Positions 18,565 through 27,193 of a DNA stretch of 64,000 nt are shown one piece after another; the stretch's first letter is position 1, and each line of letters starts with the position of its first letter. The notes below the pieces were generated by a model. That model searched no databases, was not told where the DNA came from, and was given only the letters and a program-made list of their open reading frames with translations. Both the position numbers and the translations under genes were made by a program. The DNA lies in contig CAVUEG010000006.1 of NCBI GenBank assembly GCA_963740525.1, positions 682,001 through 746,000 of the forward strand, read 5' to 3'. This DNA is from CAVUEG01 sp963740525 (GTDB taxonomy: Bacteria; Actinomycetota; Actinomycetes; Propionibacteriales; Nocardioidaceae).

Positions 18565-20235
18565 TCAGGCGAGGGCGCGGATCGCGGCGTCGAGCTCGCG
18601 TCGGTTCTCGCGGCGACAGACCGCCTCGACCACCTCGATCCCACCTGCCGGCGTGGCCAGCGCATGCTCGAGCTCCGGCAGCGACGTGACCCGCCAGTGC
18701 GGCGTCCTGGTCGCCGCGCACAGCGACGCCAGGTCCACCCCGTGCGGGGTGCCGAAGAGCCTCTCGAACGAGGCGCGGTGCTGCTCGGCTCCCTGCTCCA
18801 GGGAGGCGAAGATGCTGCCGCCGTCGTCGTTGACGACGACCACGGTGAGGTCCGGTCGTGGCTCGTCGGGACCAAGGACCAGTGCGTTCGCGTCGTGCAG
18901 GAACGTCACGTCGCCCATCAGTGCGAACGAGCGCGAGGAGTGCGGTCGGGCGAGGGCAGCGCCGATCGCCGAGGAGAGGGTGCCGTCGATCCCCGACAGG
19001 CCGCGGTTGGCGAGCACCATGCGATGCGCGCCCACGTCGTACCGCGGGACCATCAGGTCGAGGTCGCGGATCGGGTTCGAGGCGCCCACGTGCAGCAGTC
19101 CGTACGCAGGCAACGCCCGCGCGACAGCACCCGCCACGTGATGAGGAAGGAGCTCGCCGGAGGCCGCCAGCAGCGCGTCCAGAGCGGCGCCCACCTCGGT
19201 GTCCCGGGTCCGCCAGCGGTCGAGCCACCCCGGTGCGGGAGCTCCGTCGACGGCGAGCCGACGCGCGACGGTGGTGGCGCGATGCCCCGGGTCGGTGTGA
19301 CCGACCGAACCTTCGAGAGCCACCACCTCGACGTCGTCGCGCGAGATGAGCTGGACCACCGGCCGCGAGAGCGTCGGGTGACCCGCGACCACGACCCGCT
19401 CGATGTCACTCGACAGGGCGGAGTCCGCGAGAAGCAGCCGGTAGACGCGAAGTGCGTTGTCGCCGGTGCGTGAGCCACTGCTCGGCTCGGCGAGCAGCGG
19501 CCACCCGCCCCGCTCGGCCAGAACCCGGGCAGGGGGTCCGGCGTCGTCGCCGGCCACCACGACCGTGCGGGTCGCCGCGTCGAGCAGGTGCGGGCTGGGG
19601 GCATCATCCGTGCCGCTTGTCTCGGGCTCGTCCGGATGCGAGGCGCCGATGCCGGTCGACCACCCGTCAGCGACATCCGGCACCATCGGCTCGGCGAACT
19701 GGAGGTTGATCTGGACCGGACCCGGACGACGGCCGGTGGCGGAGGCCAGGCTGGTGGCCACCACCTCGCGCCAGCGAGCCACCTGCTCGCCCTCGCGCGC
19801 GCCGGTCACGCCGGGTGGTACGTCGACGGAGTCGCGGGTGGCCGACCCGAAGATCCGCACCTGGTCCGTGGTCTGGTTGGCGCCGGTCCCTCTCAGACGA
19901 GCGGGTCGGTCGGCCGTGACGAGCACCAGCGGGACACCGAGATGCGCCGCCTCCAGGGCAGCGGGATGCAGGTTCGCGACCGCCGTACCGGAGGTGGTGA
20001 TCACCGCGACGGGACGACGCGAGGACCGGGCAAGCCCGAGGGCGAGGAAGCCAGCAGTGCGCTCATCGATTCGAGTGTGCAGGCGGACCCGGTCGCTGCG
20101 TGCCTCGTCGTACGCGGCGAAGGCCAGCGCGGCGCTGCGCGAGCCCGGGCAGACCACGATCTCGCGGACCCCCCGGGCGACCAGCTCGTCGAGGACCGTC
20201 TGGGCGAGGGCAGCGGAGGCGTTGGTGGGTGTCAT
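18565..20235 (-). CDS. menD: 2-succinyl-5-enolpyruvyl-6-hydroxy-3-cyclohexene-1-carboxylate synthase
   Basis: Thiamine diphosphate enzyme of menaquinone synthesis. It joins isochorismate and 2-oxoglutarate to give SEPHCHC. The ATG at 20235 gives 556 residues and overlaps the menC stop by 4 bp. N-terminal VVCPGSRSAALAFAA and RIDERTAGFLALGLAR are MenD signatures. The C-terminal thiamine-binding motif is GDVTFLHDANAL...VVVNDDGGSIF. It is the last gene of menE-menC-menD. Confidence 0.96.
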   Translation of the reverse strand: MTPTNASAALAQTVLDELVARGVREIVVCPGSRSAALAFAAYDEARSDRVRLHTRIDERTAGFLALGLARSSRRPVAVITTSGTAVANLHPAALEAAHLGVPLVLVTADRPARLRGTGANQTTDQVRIFGSATRDSVDVPPGVTGAREGEQVARWREVVATSLASATGRRPGPVQINLQFAEPMVPDVADGWSTGIGASHPDEPETSGTDDAPSPHLLDAATRTVVVAGDDAGPPARVLAERGGWPLLAEPSSGSRTGDNALRVYRLLLADSALSSDIERVVVAGHPTLSRPVVQLISRDDVEVVALEGSVGHTDPGHRATTVARRLAVDGAPAPGWLDRWRTRDTEVGAALDALLAASGELLPHHVAGAVARALPAYGLLHVGASNPIRDLDLMVPRYDVGAHRMVLANRGLSGIDGTLSSAIGAALARPHSSRSFALMGDVTFLHDANALVLGPDEPRPDLTVVVVNDDGGSIFASLEQGAEQHRASFERLFGTPHGVDLASLCAATRTPHWRVTSLPELEHALATPAGGIEVVEAVCRRENRRELDAAIRALA

Positions 20236-21188
20236 CGTCGATGATCCTCGCGCAGTGACCGGACCTCCGCGACCCGTGCCTCCCAGTGCCTGGTGCGTTC
20301 CGCGTCCGCGCGCCACCGGTCCAGGGCAGCCGGCGCCACGTGCGGACGTGACACCCACAGGGACCCGTCCACCACCTGCAGGGACCCGTCGACCACGTCA
20401 CCCTCGAGCAGCGTCGCGGTCGCCAGCCCGCACGCATGCGGGAGCTCGGGCAGGGCGGCAGCCAGGGCGAGTCCGGCTGCCAGACCGACCGAGCTCTCGA
20501 GTGCGCTCGACACGACGACGGGCAGACCGATGTCCTCGGCGATCCGCAGGCACGCCCGGACGCCGCCCAGGGGCTGCACCTTGAGGACCGCGATGTCCGC
20601 CGCCTGCAGGTCTCGGACCAGATAAGGGTCCTCGGCACGACGGATCGACTCGTCGGCCGCGATCGGGACGTCGACGGCCCGGCGGACCGCGGCAAGCTCC
20701 TCGACGGTGGCGCACGGCTGCTCGACGTACTCGAGCCCGCCGGCCGCGCGCTCGAGCTGACGGATCGCCTCGACGGCTTCGGACACCTCCCAGGCGCCGT
20801 TGGCGTCGATCCGGATCAGCCCGTCGGGGCCGAGCGCGTCCCGCACGGCCTCCAGGCGAAGCTCGTCGTCGCCGCGGGTCTGGCCCCGCTCGGCGACCTT
20901 GACCTTGGCGGTACGGCAGCCGTTGCTCTCGGTCACGATCGCGTGGGCGCGTTCGGCGCGGACCGCCGGGACCGTCACGTTGACCGGGACGGAGTCACGC
21001 AGCGGGGTCGGCCAGCCGTCGTGCGCCGCCTCCTCGGCGCAGCGCAGCCACGGCTCCGCGGTCCGGGCGTCGTACTCGAGGAACGGGCTGAACTCACCCC
21101 AGCCGGCCGCACCGTGCAGCAGCATCCCCTCACGCACGGTGATCCCCCGGAACCGCGTGGTCATCGGGATCGCGAAGACGTCGGTCAC
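20232..21188 (-). CDS. menC: o-Succinylbenzoate synthase
   Basis: Enolase-superfamily enzyme, 318 residues, that dehydrates SHCHC to o-succinylbenzoate. The catalytic lysine pair is in TAKVKV. The metal ligands are in RIDANGAW, YVEQP and IAADES, and the second acid/base Lys is in LKVQPLGG. All key residues are present. The start overlaps the menE stop and the stop overlaps the menD start, each by 4 bp. Confidence 0.95.
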   Translation of the reverse strand: MTDVFAIPMTTRFRGITVREGMLLHGAAGWGEFSPFLEYDARTAEPWLRCAEEAAHDGWPTPLRDSVPVNVTVPAVRAERAHAIVTESNGCRTAKVKVAERGQTRGDDELRLEAVRDALGPDGLIRIDANGAWEVSEAVEAIRQLERAAGGLEYVEQPCATVEELAAVRRAVDVPIAADESIRRAEDPYLVRDLQAADIAVLKVQPLGGVRACLRIAEDIGLPVVVSSALESSVGLAAGLALAAALPELPHACGLATATLLEGDVVDGSLQVVDGSLWVSRPHVAPAALDRWRADAERTRHWEARVAEVRSLREDHRR

Positions 21189-22228
21189 GTCGAGGTCCCT
21201 GCCGAGCGGGCAGTGGCAGCAAGCGCGAGCCGGTCGAGCTTGCCGTTCTCCAGCAGGGGAAAGTCCTCGACCGGCACCAGCTGCCGGGGGGCCCAGGCTC
21301 GCGGATGCACCTCAGCGACCCAGTCGCGCACCTCGTCGAGCGACACGTCCCCGACGACGAAGGCGACCACTCGCTGTCCCCACTCCTCGTCCCGCACGCC
21401 GAGCAGCTCCGCCGCAACCACCCGGGGGTGCTCACGCACCGTCCGGGTCACCGCGGGGAGGGGGATGTTCAGCCCGCCGCTGATCACCACGTCGTCGACC
21501 CGCCCCAACACCGCCAGCCGCCCGTTGTCGTCGAGGACGCCGGCGTCGGAGGTGACGAACCAGCCGTCGACCAGCGACTCGGCGGTCAGCTCGGGGTCGT
21601 CGGCGTACCGCGTGAACAGGACCGGACCCGAGATCCGGATCCGTCCGTCGTCGTCACAGGCGACGCGGACCCCGTCGAGGGGCAGGCCGTCGTAGACGCA
21701 GCCACCACACGTCTCGCTCATGCCATAGGTCGACACGAGGCGTACGCCGGCTCGTTGCGCGCGGTCACGGAGGTCCGCCTCGAGGAGGCTGCCACCCACC
21801 AGCACGGCAGTGAACATGGCGAGGGCATCGGCGTCACGGGGATCCTCGAGCAGACGGTGCAGCTGCGTGGGCACGAGAGAGGTGAACACCGGCCCGTCAG
21901 CATCCGCGACCGCGGCTGCGAGCGAGGAGTGGTCCTCCAACAGGATCGGTTCCCGTCCTGCGACGAGCGAGCGGATCACCACCTGCAGCCCGGCGACGTA
22001 CGTGACCGGCAGCGCCAGCAGCCACTGACCCCTGGCGCCGAGTCGACGCTCGGTCGCGCGCACCGAGGCCAGGACGGCTCTGCGGGACAGCACCACCCGC
22101 TTCGGGTCGCCGGTCGAGCCTGACGTCTCGACCTCCAGCGGCGTCGGCTCGGCCTGGGCGTCCAGCCAGGCACGGAGCGCGGCCACCACCTCGACGGGTC
22201 GACCGCTGACCGGCTGCAGGGAAGTCAC
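21185..22228 (-). CDS. menE: o-Succinylbenzoate-CoA ligase
   Basis: Short-form (347-residue) acyl-adenylate enzyme that activates o-succinylbenzoate to its CoA ester. The ATP loop reads TSGSTGDPKRVVLS and the A5-type motif STYGMSETCGG. The C-terminal Lys is in ENGKLDR. The short length is typical of actinobacterial MenE. It is the first gene of menE-menC-menD. The GTG has a TAGGTT box 6 nt upstream and no Shine-Dalgarno, so the transcript is probably leaderless. menB, which is often beside it, is not in the window. Confidence 0.93.
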   Translation of the reverse strand: MTSLQPVSGRPVEVVAALRAWLDAQAEPTPLEVETSGSTGDPKRVVLSRRAVLASVRATERRLGARGQWLLALPVTYVAGLQVVIRSLVAGREPILLEDHSSLAAAVADADGPVFTSLVPTQLHRLLEDPRDADALAMFTAVLVGGSLLEADLRDRAQRAGVRLVSTYGMSETCGGCVYDGLPLDGVRVACDDDGRIRISGPVLFTRYADDPELTAESLVDGWFVTSDAGVLDDNGRLAVLGRVDDVVISGGLNIPLPAVTRTVREHPRVVAAELLGVRDEEWGQRVVAFVVGDVSLDEVRDWVAEVHPRAWAPRQLVPVEDFPLLENGKLDRLALAATARSAGTST

Positions 22229-22234
22229 CTGACG

Positions 22235-22240
22235 AACCTA
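22235..22240 (-). promoter_or_regulatory. -10 box 6 nt before the menE start
   Basis: TAGGTT on the minus strand, 6 nt before the GTG. It would drive menE-menC-menD as a leaderless operon. Confidence 0.55.
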
Positions 22241-22265
22241 GCGCCGAGTGGTTGAATGCCGTCCC

Positions 22266-23507
22266 GTGCCTCCGGTCCTGACGCGCCTGCTGCCGCCCTC
22301 GCCGCTCGCGCGGAGGCTGAGTCTCCAGTCCATCCTGTTCGCCGTGGGCGATGGCGTCTTCCTCACCGGCAACGCCGTCTTCTTCACCAAGATCGTCGGC
22401 TTGTCGGCCGCTCAGGTCGGACTGGGCATCACGATCGCGGGGGTGGCGACGTTCGCGACGGCGCTGCCTCTCGGCCGGCTGGCGGACCGCGTGGGCGCCC
22501 AGCGGATGTGGGTGATCGGGGCGCTGCTGGAGGCCGTGCTCTACCTGGCCTACCCGTGGATCACCGGGATGACGGCCTTCACCGCCCTGGTCGTGGTGCT
22601 GTCGCTCGTGCAGACCGGTGCGTCGGCTGGGCGGGGCGCCTACACCCTGGACGTCTTCTCAAGAGAGGAGCGGGTGCGCTCACTCGCGTTCATGCGCAGC
22701 GCCCTGAACATCGGGTTCACGCTGGGCGCCCTGCTCGGGGGGCTGGCACTGGCGACGAACAGCGACGCGGTGATCCGCGCCGTACCGTTCCTGAGCGCCG
22801 TGATCCTCGGCGCCAACGGGCTCCTGGTCGCGCGGCTCCCCAAGGCCCGGGCTGACCACTCGTTCGACCCCGAGAGCCGGAGGATCACCACAGGCGCGTT
22901 GCGCAACAAGGGATACCTGTCGGTCAGCTTCTTCAACGGCGTTCTCAGCACGCACCACGTCCTGCTCACGATCGTGATCCCGCTGTGGCTGGTGCAGGAG
23001 ACCGACGCACCGCGCACCCTGCTGGCCCTGCTGTTCGGCACCAACACGGTCCTTGCGATCCTGCTGCAGGTGCCGGCGGCACGGGGTGCGAACACCGTGT
23101 CGGGAGCACTGCGGGCCACCCGACTGGCCGCGCTGGCCTTCGTCGCCTCCTGCCTGATCGTGATGGTCACCTCGGACACCCTGGGCTGGGCCACCATCCT
23201 GCTCATCTGGGTCGGACACGTCACGGTCACGGGTGCGGAATTGTTCCAGTCCGCGGCCGCCTGGGGCTTCACTGCGGAGCTCTCCGACCCCGAGCGCCGG
23301 GGCGAGTACCAAGGGGCCACCCGTCTGGGTGGCACGCTCGGCTCCGTGTGGGCGCCGGCTCTGTACACCTTCCTCGCGATCAGCTGGGGTCCGGCGGGCT
23401 GGCTGGTCATCGCGGCGATCGTGGTCGTCGCGGCGGTCGCCGTACAGCCCGCGGCACACGCCGCCGAGAGGTACCTGGAGGCGGAGCCGACCACGTCGCC
23501 TGCTTGA
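22266..23507 (+). CDS. Major facilitator superfamily transporter
   Basis: 413-residue MFS protein with about twelve hydrophobic segments. GRLADRVGAQRM is the loop motif after helix 2. The GTG at 22266 was taken; a GTG 18 bp earlier is in frame. Both lie in the short gap divergent from menE. The cargo is unknown. Sitting between menE and menA may be chance, as MFS genes are inserted at many points of this locus in related genomes. The end is 8 bp before menA on the same strand. Confidence 0.82.
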   Translation: MPPVLTRLLPPSPLARRLSLQSILFAVGDGVFLTGNAVFFTKIVGLSAAQVGLGITIAGVATFATALPLGRLADRVGAQRMWVIGALLEAVLYLAYPWITGMTAFTALVVVLSLVQTGASAGRGAYTLDVFSREERVRSLAFMRSALNIGFTLGALLGGLALATNSDAVIRAVPFLSAVILGANGLLVARLPKARADHSFDPESRRITTGALRNKGYLSVSFFNGVLSTHHVLLTIVIPLWLVQETDAPRTLLALLFGTNTVLAILLQVPAARGANTVSGALRATRLAALAFVASCLIVMVTSDTLGWATILLIWVGHVTVTGAELFQSAAAWGFTAELSDPERRGEYQGATRLGGTLGSVWAPALYTFLAISWGPAGWLVIAAIVVVAAVAVQPAAHAAERYLEAEPTTSPA

Positions 23508-23515
23508 ATCCACGG

Positions 23516-24388
23516 ATGGCCTCCCCCGCACAGTGGCTCGAAGGCGCGCGCCCCCGCACCCTTCCCGCAGCCGTCGCCCCCGTCCTGGCCGGCACGGGCG
23601 TCGCCTCCTATCTCGACCAGGCCGTGTGGTGGAAGGCCGTGCTCGCACTCGTCGTGTCCCTGGCCCTCCAGGTCGGCGTGAACTACGCCAACGACTACTC
23701 CGACGGGATCCGCGGCACCGACGAGGGCCGGGTCGGACCGCTGCGACTGGTCGGGTCCGGTGTGGCCTCACCGGCCGCGGTGAAATGGGCCGCACTCGCC
23801 GCGTTCGCCGTTGCGGGGGTGGTCGGCGTCATCCTCGCCGTGACCACCGCCTGGTGGATCCTGCTCGTCGGTGCAGCCTGCATCCTCGCCGCCTGGTTCT
23901 ACACCGGCGGCTCCATGCCGTACGGCTACCGCGGGCTCGGCGAGGTCATGGTCTTCGTGTTCTTCGGACTGGTCGCGGTGCTCGGGACGACGTACGTGCA
24001 GACCGAGTCGTTCCCCCTGCCGGCGTGGTACGCCGCCATCGGCATCGGCGCGCTCGCCTGCGCGATCCTGGTCGCCAACAACCTGCGCGACATCCCCACC
24101 GACACCGAGCACGGCAAGCGCACCCTGGCCGTGGTGCTCGGCGACGAGCGCACCCGCTACCTCTACGCGCTCCTGATCGGGCTTGCCCTCGTCGGGCTGG
24201 CGGCTCTGGCCCTGTCCACTACTCGACTGGCAGGACTCGGGTTGGTCTTCCTGGTGGCGGCGTACCCCGCGACCAGGGCGGTTCTCGCCGAGGCCAGGGG
24301 CCGCGACCTGATCCCGGTCCTCCAGCGCACCGGGGTCGCGGAGCTGCTCTACGCGTCCGGCCTCTTCGTCGGCCTGCTCCTCAGCTGA
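23516..24388 (+). CDS. menA: 1,4-dihydroxy-2-naphthoate polyprenyltransferase
   Basis: 290-residue integral membrane prenyltransferase of the UbiA family. It attaches the polyprenyl tail to DHNA, giving demethylmenaquinone. The first Asp-rich motif is NYANDYSDGIRGTD and the second NNLRDIPTDTEHGKRTL, both intact. About eight membrane helices are visible. The ATG lies 8 bp after the MFS stop. The last 8 bp overlap the end of the convergent PLP-enzyme gene. Its product is the substrate of MenG. Confidence 0.95.
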   Translation: MASPAQWLEGARPRTLPAAVAPVLAGTGVASYLDQAVWWKAVLALVVSLALQVGVNYANDYSDGIRGTDEGRVGPLRLVGSGVASPAAVKWAALAAFAVAGVVGVILAVTTAWWILLVGAACILAAWFYTGGSMPYGYRGLGEVMVFVFFGLVAVLGTTYVQTESFPLPAWYAAIGIGALACAILVANNLRDIPTDTEHGKRTLAVVLGDERTRYLYALLIGLALVGLAALALSTTRLAGLGLVFLVAAYPATRAVLAEARGRDLIPVLQRTGVAELLYASGLFVGLLLS

Positions 24389-25514
24389 CCGGCTCGACCC
24401 AGTCGCCGGTGGCCGCGAACTTCTCGAGCGCGGCCGTGTAGTCGGTGATGTCGAGGTCGTGGGCGGCCAGCCAGCCGTCGTCGTAGTAGGTGTCGGCGTA
24501 GCGTTCCCCGCCGTCGCACAGCAGGGTCACCACCGACCCGGTCTCTCCGGCGGCGCGCATCCGGGCCACCAGCTTGAGGGCGCCCCACATCGCCGTGCCC
24601 GTCGACCCGCCGACCATCCGACCGGTCACGACCGAGGTCCAGCGCGCGGCTGCGATCGAGGCCGCATCGGGCACCGCGATCATCGTGTCGACCACGGCCG
24701 GCAGGAACGACGGCTCGACCCGGGGTCGGCCGATCCCCTCGATGCGGGAGCCCTTGCCGGTGACGTACTCCGAGTCGCCGGTGGCCCAGCCCTCGAAGAA
24801 GGCGCTGTTCTCCGGGTCGACCACGCACAGCCGGGTCTGGTGCCTTCGGTAGCGGATGAAGCGTCCGATGGTCGCGGAGGTCCCGCCAGTGCCGGCGCCG
24901 ACGACGACCCAGGTCGGGATCGGGTGCCGCTCCAGCTCGAGCTGGTTGAAGATCGACTCGGCGATGTTGTTGTTGCCACGCCAGTCCGTGGCTCGCTCGG
25001 CGTACGTGAACTGGTCGAGGTAGAAGCCGCCCGACTCCGCGGCGAGGCGGCGGGCCTCGTCGTAGATGAGGCCAGGGTCGTCGACCAGATGGCAGCGGCC
25101 ACCCTGGAACTCGATCAGCTCGATCTTCTCCGCCGAGGTCGACCGCGGCATCACCGCGACGAAGGGCAGTCCGAGCAGGCGCGCGAAGAACGCCTCGGAG
25201 ACCGCCGTCGAGCCGGAGGACGCCTCCACCAGCGTGGTGCCGGCGTGGATCCAGCCGTTGCAGAGCCCGTAGAGGAACAGCGACCTCGCCAGTCGGTGCT
25301 TGAGGGATCCCGTCGGGTGGACGGACTCGTCCTTGAGGTAGAGGTCGATCCCCCACTCCGCAGGAAGGGGGAAGACGTGGAGGTGGGTGTCGGCCGAGCG
25401 GTTCGCGTCAGCCTCGACCAGCCGGATCGCCTCGTAGAGCCAAGCCCGGTCCACGTCGTCACGGCGTGAGGCGACCGTGCAACAGCCGTCCGGCTGGGAT
25501 TCCGTCTCGCGCAT
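24381..25514 (-). CDS. PLP-dependent cysteine synthase-family enzyme (Cds1-like)
   Basis: 377 residues of the cysteine synthase/tryptophan synthase beta fold. The PLP lysine is in HPTGSLKHRLA near residue 73. The phosphate loop is GAGTGGTSATIGR, and EASSGSTAVSEA is the substrate loop. The whole protein resembles M. tuberculosis Cds1 (Rv3684), an L-cysteine desulfhydrase, more than O-acetylserine sulfhydrylase. That match is from memory. A desulfhydrase would yield H2S, pyruvate and ammonia; a synthase role is not excluded. It overlaps menA tail to tail by 8 bp. Confidence 0.75.
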   Translation of the reverse strand: MRETESQPDGCCTVASRRDDVDRAWLYEAIRLVEADANRSADTHLHVFPLPAEWGIDLYLKDESVHPTGSLKHRLARSLFLYGLCNGWIHAGTTLVEASSGSTAVSEAFFARLLGLPFVAVMPRSTSAEKIELIEFQGGRCHLVDDPGLIYDEARRLAAESGGFYLDQFTYAERATDWRGNNNIAESIFNQLELERHPIPTWVVVGAGTGGTSATIGRFIRYRRHQTRLCVVDPENSAFFEGWATGDSEYVTGKGSRIEGIGRPRVEPSFLPAVVDTMIAVPDAASIAAARWTSVVTGRMVGGSTGTAMWGALKLVARMRAAGETGSVVTLLCDGGERYADTYYDDGWLAAHDLDITDYTAALEKFAATGDWVEPVS

Positions 25515-25544
25515 CAGCCCTCCTCGTGGGTCCCGCGGGTGCGG

Positions 25545-25814
25545 CTACTCCGGCAGATCCTCCTTGGACCGGGCGGCCTCGAACGCCGCCGCGGCCTTGC
25601 GCGCCCGCTCGTCGATCACGCGGGCGAAGTTCTCCCGGAGGCCTCGCAACAGGTAGATCGAGGCCGCGGACGAGATCAGGATCGCCACCAGCAGCGGCCA
25701 GAGGATCGGGACCGCCCGCTCGCCGGTGATGAGCAGGTAGGCCCCCAGCACCAGGGCGTACGACGCGACGAAGACGCCCAGCCGGGCCAGGGTGTACACC
25801 AGGAATGCCTTCAC
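25545..25814 (-). CDS. DUF4229-type small membrane protein
   Basis: 89 residues with two hydrophobic helices (LARLGVFVASYALVLGAYLL and ILWPLLVAILISSAASIYLL) and a basic, Ala-rich C-terminal tail (VIDERARKAAAAF). This matches the actinobacterial DUF4229 pattern. Function unknown. A TACCCT box ends 6 nt before the GTG, and no ribosome binding site is seen. It is divergent from another small membrane protein with the same promoter architecture. Confidence 0.78.
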   Translation of the reverse strand: MKAFLVYTLARLGVFVASYALVLGAYLLITGERAVPILWPLLVAILISSAASIYLLRGLRENFARVIDERARKAAAAFEAARSKEDLPE

Positions 25815-25820
25815 GGGTTC

Positions 25821-25826
25821 AGGGTA
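25821..25826 (-). promoter_or_regulatory. -10 box 6 nt before the DUF4229 gene
   Basis: TACCCT on the minus strand, 6 nt before the GTG at 25814. Confidence 0.55.
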
Positions 25827-25862
25827 AGCCGCGATCTGGCAGCGACACTTGCCGACCCGGCG

Positions 25863-25868
25863 TACCTT
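25863..25868 (+). promoter_or_regulatory. -10 box 6 nt before the 63-residue protein gene
   Basis: TACCTT followed by 6 nt and the GTG at 25875. It is back-to-back with the DUF4229 promoter only 37 bp away. Confidence 0.5.
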
Positions 25869-25874
25869 TGAGTC

Positions 25875-26066
25875 GTGGGAAAGTTCCTTCTGGTGGTCAT
25901 CATCTTCGCGGCCGTGGTCTACGCCGGCTTCTGGCTGCTCGAACGACGCCGGGTCGCGCGTCCCGCGAAGCCCCCGCGCGTCGTACGCCGTCCGGTTGCG
26001 CCCGACGACGACGAGAAGTTCCTCCGCGACCTCGACAAGCGTCGCCGCGAGCACGGCGAGGCCTGA
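25875..26066 (+). CDS. Small single-pass membrane protein
   Basis: 63 residues. An N-terminal helix (FLLVVIIFAAVVYAGFWLL) is followed by a basic stretch (ERRRVARPAKPPRVVRRP) and an acidic/basic tail (DDDEKFLRDLDKRRREHGE). The shape suggests an N-out membrane anchor with a cytoplasmic tail. I do not recognise a family. The start is supported by the TACCTT box 6 nt before it. Downstream are three 19-bp repeats and then the convergent ccsB. Confidence 0.65.
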   Translation: MGKFLLVVIIFAAVVYAGFWLLERRRVARPAKPPRVVRRPVAPDDDEKFLRDLDKRRREHGEA

Positions 26067-26099
26067 CCCTGCTCCCGTGCCCCCTCCGTCACGCCGCGG

Positions 26100-26182
26100 G
26101 GCAAGACGCGCCGCGTCACTGCGATCTGAACGGCAAGATGCGCCGCGTCAGCGGGTTTTGAGGGGCAAGATGCGCCGCGTCA
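26100..26182. repeat. Three 19-bp direct repeats at a 32-bp period
   Basis: GGCAAGAYGCGCCGCGTCA occurs at 26100-26118, 26132-26150 and 26164-26182, with one C/T change in the first copy. The starts are exactly 32 bp apart and the two 13-bp spacers differ. The third copy contains the ccsB stop codon. It lies between convergent genes. No hairpin explains it. Confidence 0.85.
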
Positions 26183-27193
26183 GCGGTAGTGGAGGAGGGT
26201 GGTGAGGAGGCCCTCGGCGTAGGAGTGCTGGCTGCCCTGGCCGAAGAAGAAATTGATCCCGACGAAGTTGAACCACAGCGTCGCGAGCCCGACCAGCGCG
26301 ACGATGGCCGCCTTCTGGCCGCGCCACCCGGCGGTCGCGCGGGCGTGCAGGTAGGCCGCGTAGACGACCCAGGTGATGAAGGCCCAGACCTCCTTGGGGT
26401 CCCAGCCCCAGTAGCGACTCCAGGCGTACTGCGCCCAGATCGGCCCCGCGATCAGCGCCGCGAAGGTCCAGATCGGAAAACCGAACGCGTGCATCCGGTA
26501 GGCGACCCGGTCGAGGACCGCGGTCGACGGCAGCCGGTCGACGTACCCACCCGGCGTCGTGCCCCTACGGTCGGCCCGCTCCTTGACCAGGAACAGCACC
26601 GAGGACATGCCACCGATGGTGAACGCGCCGGTGGCGATGATCGCGGCGACGACGTGGATCACCAGCCACGGCGAGTGCAGGGCTGGGGTGAGTGGCGCGG
26701 CCGGGACGTAGAGGACCAGCACCGAGAGCATCAGCACGGCCATCACGAACGCCGTGACCACCGGCCCCAGCCACGACAGCCGGTAGCGACGGAACAGGGC
26801 CAGGTAGAGCAGCGTGACCACGAGTGTGCCGGTCATCGTGAACTCGTACATGTTGCCCCAGGGCACCCGGACCGGGTCGTTGGCGAACCCGCGGCTCACC
26901 ACGGCGACGAGATGCAGCAGGGCTGCCACGACGGTCACCGCGATCCCGATCCGACCGAACAGCGCCACCTTGTGCGCGGTCTCCGCGGGTACGCCGGCCT
27001 CGTCGCGACTCGCGACCAGGGTGTCGGCGGGACCATCGGAACCGCCGACCGTCGCCGCGATCGCAACCGGAGCGGGAGCTCCTGCCCGGGCGTAGGCCCA
27101 CTGGGCGATGTGGGCCAGGAAGGCCAGGAAGTAGACGACGGCGGCGCCGGTGACGGCGTTGTTGCTCAACACCGCGAAATCGCTGTGGGTCAC
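26180..27193 (-). CDS. ccsB: Cytochrome c biogenesis protein CcsB (CcsA/ResC type)
   Basis: 337-residue membrane protein of the system II cytochrome c maturation pathway. With ResB it carries haem to the outer face and joins it to apocytochrome c. The tryptophan-rich haem motif is in WSRYWGWDPKEVWAFITW, with conserved His residues in LHSPWLVIHV and the last loops. About eight helices are visible. The start overlaps the resB stop by 4 bp. The gene order ccsB-resB-ccdA-tlpA on the minus strand matches the Rv0529-Rv0526 block. Confidence 0.92.
   Translation of the reverse strand: MTHSDFAVLSNNAVTGAAVVYFLAFLAHIAQWAYARAGAPAPVAIAATVGGSDGPADTLVASRDEAGVPAETAHKVALFGRIGIAVTVVAALLHLVAVVSRGFANDPVRVPWGNMYEFTMTGTLVVTLLYLALFRRYRLSWLGPVVTAFVMAVLMLSVLVLYVPAAPLTPALHSPWLVIHVVAAIIATGAFTIGGMSSVLFLVKERADRRGTTPGGYVDRLPSTAVLDRVAYRMHAFGFPIWTFAALIAGPIWAQYAWSRYWGWDPKEVWAFITWVVYAAYLHARATAGWRGQKAAIVALVGLATLWFNFVGINFFFGQGSQHSYAEGLLTTLLHYR

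Noticed and set aside
26100..26182. CRISPR array
   Set aside because: Repeats are 19 bp and spacers only 13 bp, with three units and no cas genes. Listed as a direct repeat instead.
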